From NCBI RefSeq assembly GCF_030732225.1, contig NZ_CP132230.1, positions 1 to 30,000 on the forward strand: a stretch of 30,000 nucleotides of DNA. Reading direction: 5' to 3'. This document shows, in pieces, positions 24,849 to 30,000 of this stretch; position 1 is the stretch's first letter; each line of letters opens with the position of its first letter. The position numbers and the translations under genes were made by a program. The stretch comes from Streptococcus iniae (GTDB lineage: Bacteria > Bacillota > Bacilli > Lactobacillales > Streptococcaceae). Under the pieces are notes generated by a model. The model did not search any database. It was not told where the DNA came from and saw nothing but the letters and a program-made list of their open reading frames with translations.

Positions 24849-25397
24849 TATAACCGTCGACGTTCTTCATTAACTCGTCCCAATCTTGTTAATCAATGTT
24901 TCCAAGCGACTGGTAAGAATAAATTATGGCTAGGAGACTTAACCTACATTCCTACACAAGAAGGAATACTTTATTTATCTGTCTTTATAGACGTTTATAG
25001 TAGAAAGATTGTTGGTTGGGCAATGGGCCGACGTATGCAAGACAAGTTGGTAACAGAGGCTTTCAATCAAGCTTATGATAGAGAAAAGCCTAAAGAAGGG
25101 GTAATCGTCCATACAGATCAGGGGTCTCAATATACCGGAGCACGATTTCAGGACCTACTTAGACGGAAAAAATGTAAGTCCAGTATGAGTCGAAAAGGTA
25201 ATCCATACGATAATGCACTCATGGAAGCCTTTTATAAAACATTAAAAAGAGAGCTTGTCAATGATGCTCATTTCGCAACTATTGAGCAAGCTCAGCTTGA
25301 GATTTTTAAATATATTGAGACTTACTATAACCCTAAACGTCTGCATTCAGCTTTAGGGTATCTCTCACCTGTAGAATTTGAAAAAAATAGTTACTAA
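24849..25397 (+). pseudogene. IS150-type transposase OrfB, C-terminal part
   Basis: The frame resumes YNRRRSSLTRPNLVNQ and carries the integrase core: Asp in LGDLTYIPTQ, Asp in VHTDQGSQYTG and Glu in PYDNALMEAFYKTLKRE, ending YLSPVEFEKNSY. The join to 22303 through one TAC codon restores the family sequence KYKYYNRRRS in frame. An ATG at 25023 inside this piece is not a real gene start. Confidence 0.9.
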
Positions 25398-25530
25398 TTA
25401 GCTTAACTTTATGTCTATTTTTTCTTGACAAGCCCAACCCCAATTGTTAGATTTAGTATCCAACTTTTGGGGTGCAGTTCAGTTTGGTAGTTTAATTATT
25501 TCTTAGGGAGTTAGTTATTTATCCAATTTT

Positions 25531-25564
25531 TAAAGAGTGCGACCTATCTTTAGGTCGTTTTCTT
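25531..25564 (+). terminator. Rho-independent terminator upstream of the rRNA operon
   Basis: GCGACCTA (25539–25546) pairs with TAGGTCGT (25551–25558) around TCTT and runs into TTTTCTTT. It is probably the native terminator of the permease transcript, displaced by the IS150-group insertion. Confidence 0.85.
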
Positions 25565-25678
25565 TGTTATTTTTGAGATATAATGTTTTTTTAATACTTT
25601 TGAAGTGAGTAAATTCATTTTAGAGTTTTTGTTTGTTTTATCACTATAACAAGAAGTTAAAAAACATGACAAAATCTC

Positions 25679-25707
25679 TTGACAAAGGGATGATAAGTAG
25701 GTATACT
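25679..25707 (+). promoter_or_regulatory. rRNA operon promoter P1
   Basis: A perfect −35 TTGACA (25679–25684), a 17-base spacer and −10 TATACT (25702–25707) match the vegetative sigma consensus. It is followed 95 bases later by a second promoter, the tandem arrangement common in Firmicute rRNA operons. Confidence 0.88.
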
Positions 25708-25779
25708 AATAAAGCTGTCAGGAAGCAAAGAAACTTCTAAGAAGAATGAAGAAAGTCAAAAGAAAAAGTAAAAAAACAG

Positions 25780-25808
25780 TTGACAAACATAAGCTAACCT
25801 GATAGAAT
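25780..25808 (+). promoter_or_regulatory. rRNA operon promoter P2
   Basis: TTGACA (25780–25785), a 17-base spacer and TAGAAT (25803–25808) lie about 160 bases before 16S. The sequence upstream is very A-rich, which may act as an UP element. Confidence 0.88.
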
Positions 25809-25836
25809 ATAATAGTTGTCTCGTAAGAGATGCAAA

Positions 25837-25904
25837 GACCTTTGAGAACTGAATAAGACAAAAAAACCAAACGTGCAGGGTGATATGTTAACGCATATTA
25901 CCTG
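25837..25904 (+). promoter_or_regulatory. rRNA leader: 16S processing strand and leader hairpin
   Basis: Bases 25837–25859 can pair with 27542–27564 downstream of 16S in 22 of 23 positions (three G·U), forming the long stem expected for RNase III processing of 16S. The same segment contains CTTTGAGAACT, resembling the Firmicute boxA antitermination motif. A leader hairpin follows, with CAGGGTGATATG (25876–25887) pairing with CATATTACCTG (25894–25904). Confidence 0.7.
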
Positions 25905-25968
25905 TCAATAAAGAAACAAAGAATAAATCTGTCAGCGACAGAAACAATGAGTAAAGAACTCAAACTTT

Positions 25969-27733
<1,765 letters not shown>

Positions 27734-27806
27734 GGGGCCTTAGCTCAGCTGGGAGAGCGCCTGCTTTGCACGCAGGAGGTCAGCGGTTCGATCCCGCTAG
27801 GCTCCA
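27734..27806 (+). tRNA. tRNA-Ala (anticodon TGC)
   Basis: The 73-base cloverleaf has acceptor arms GGGGCCT and AGGCTCC with a G3·U70 pair, the alanine identity element, and discriminator A. The anticodon TGC (27767–27769) sits in the stem CTGC/GCAG and the T arm has GGTTCGATCCC. CCA is not encoded. Its place between 16S and 23S is standard in streptococci. Confidence 0.98.
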
Positions 27807-27974
27807 TAGACAAGGAAGTCTCTAAAATACGTGAAGTCCATTGAAAATTGAATATCTATATCAAATTCCACGATCATGAAAATGATTGTAGAAAAAGTAA
27901 CAAGAAATAAACCGAAAAAAAGATAAACGCGAACATATTAAAAAAAATAAAGAAGGTCGAAAGACTGGAAATAA
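27807..27974 (+). other. tRNA–23S internal transcribed spacer
   Basis: An AT-rich spacer with no gene. The stretch CCATTGAAAATTGAATATC resembles the pre-23S antitermination and processing region. Its pairing partner would be downstream of 23S, outside the window. Confidence 0.7.

Positions 27975-30000
<2,026 letters not shown>

Larger units (their letters stand above)
21605..25481 (+). mobile_element. IS3-family, IS150-group insertion sequence, interrupted
   Basis: The ends read TGTACTGACCCCAAAAAGTT (from 21605) and, inverted, TGAACTGCACCCCAAAAGTT (from 25481). An exact 3-bp duplication GTT lies at 21602–21604 and 25482–25484. Removing the nested element at 22304–24845 and one TAC copy leaves 1332 bp, normal for this group. 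Its orfB is split, so the element is dead unless the insert excises. Confidence 0.92.

Noticed and set aside
25023..25397. ATG at 25023 as an independent integrase gene
   Set aside because: The frame is open upstream to 24849 and joins the interrupted IS150-type orfB; the ATG is internal to the catalytic core.

Overview
The window is the replication-origin end of a low-GC Firmicute chromosome, almost certainly a pyogenic-group Streptococcus. The evidence is the gene order dnaA–dnaN–yyzM–ychF–pth–mfd–yabM-like–rqcP–divIC–SP_0009-like–beta-lactamase-like–tilS–hpt–ftsH–amino-acid permease–rRNA operon, together with AT-rich codon use and streptococcal 16S sequence. From memory the 16S variable regions look most like Streptococcus parauberis; I could not test this. 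Base 1 is the dnaA start codon, so the part of oriC upstream of dnaA lies outside the window.

Region 1 (1–15.8 kb) is a dense, co-directional housekeeping block. It covers replication initiation (dnaA, dnaN, and an origin unwinding region between them), translation quality control and tRNA maturation (ychF, pth, rqcP, tilS), transcription-coupled repair (mfd), envelope and division (a MurJ/SpoVB-type flippase, divIC, an exported beta-lactamase-like protein), purine salvage (hpt) and membrane proteolysis (ftsH). From pth to ftsH the genes are a few bases apart or overlap, as in one long operon. It ends at a terminator after ftsH.

Region 2 (15.8–25.5 kb) is two insertion-sequence clusters flanking one chromosomal gene, an APC-family permease with its own promoter. 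Cluster A is an ISL3-family element (15800–20056, 8-bp target duplication ATTATTTT) that landed in the U-tract of the ftsH terminator. It was then hit by an IS110-family element in its left end and by an IS3-family element in its transposase gene. Cluster B is a three-level nest: an IS150-like element (21605–25481, duplication GTT) contains an IS3-family element (22304–24845, duplication TAC), which contains an intact IS256-family element (22341–23654, duplication TTATAAAG). Removing the nested insertions gives parent lengths of 1421, 1332 and 1220 bp and restores the interrupted reading frames, except for one separate frameshift in the ISL3 transposase. The two IS3-family copies are diverged relatives in inverted orientation on either side of the permease.

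The most interesting item is the non-coding leader of the IS110-family element (about 17292–17416, minus strand). It can fold into an internal-loop RNA that carries a 10-nt exact copy of the junction expected when the element's two ends are joined. This is what a bridge-RNA donor-binding loop should look like. The transposase of that same element has an in-frame amber codon 46 codons before its ancestral end.

Region 3 (25.5–30 kb) is the start of an rRNA operon: a terminator, two tandem consensus promoters, a processed leader, 16S rRNA, tRNA-Ala(TGC) and the first two-thirds of 23S rRNA, which runs off the window.
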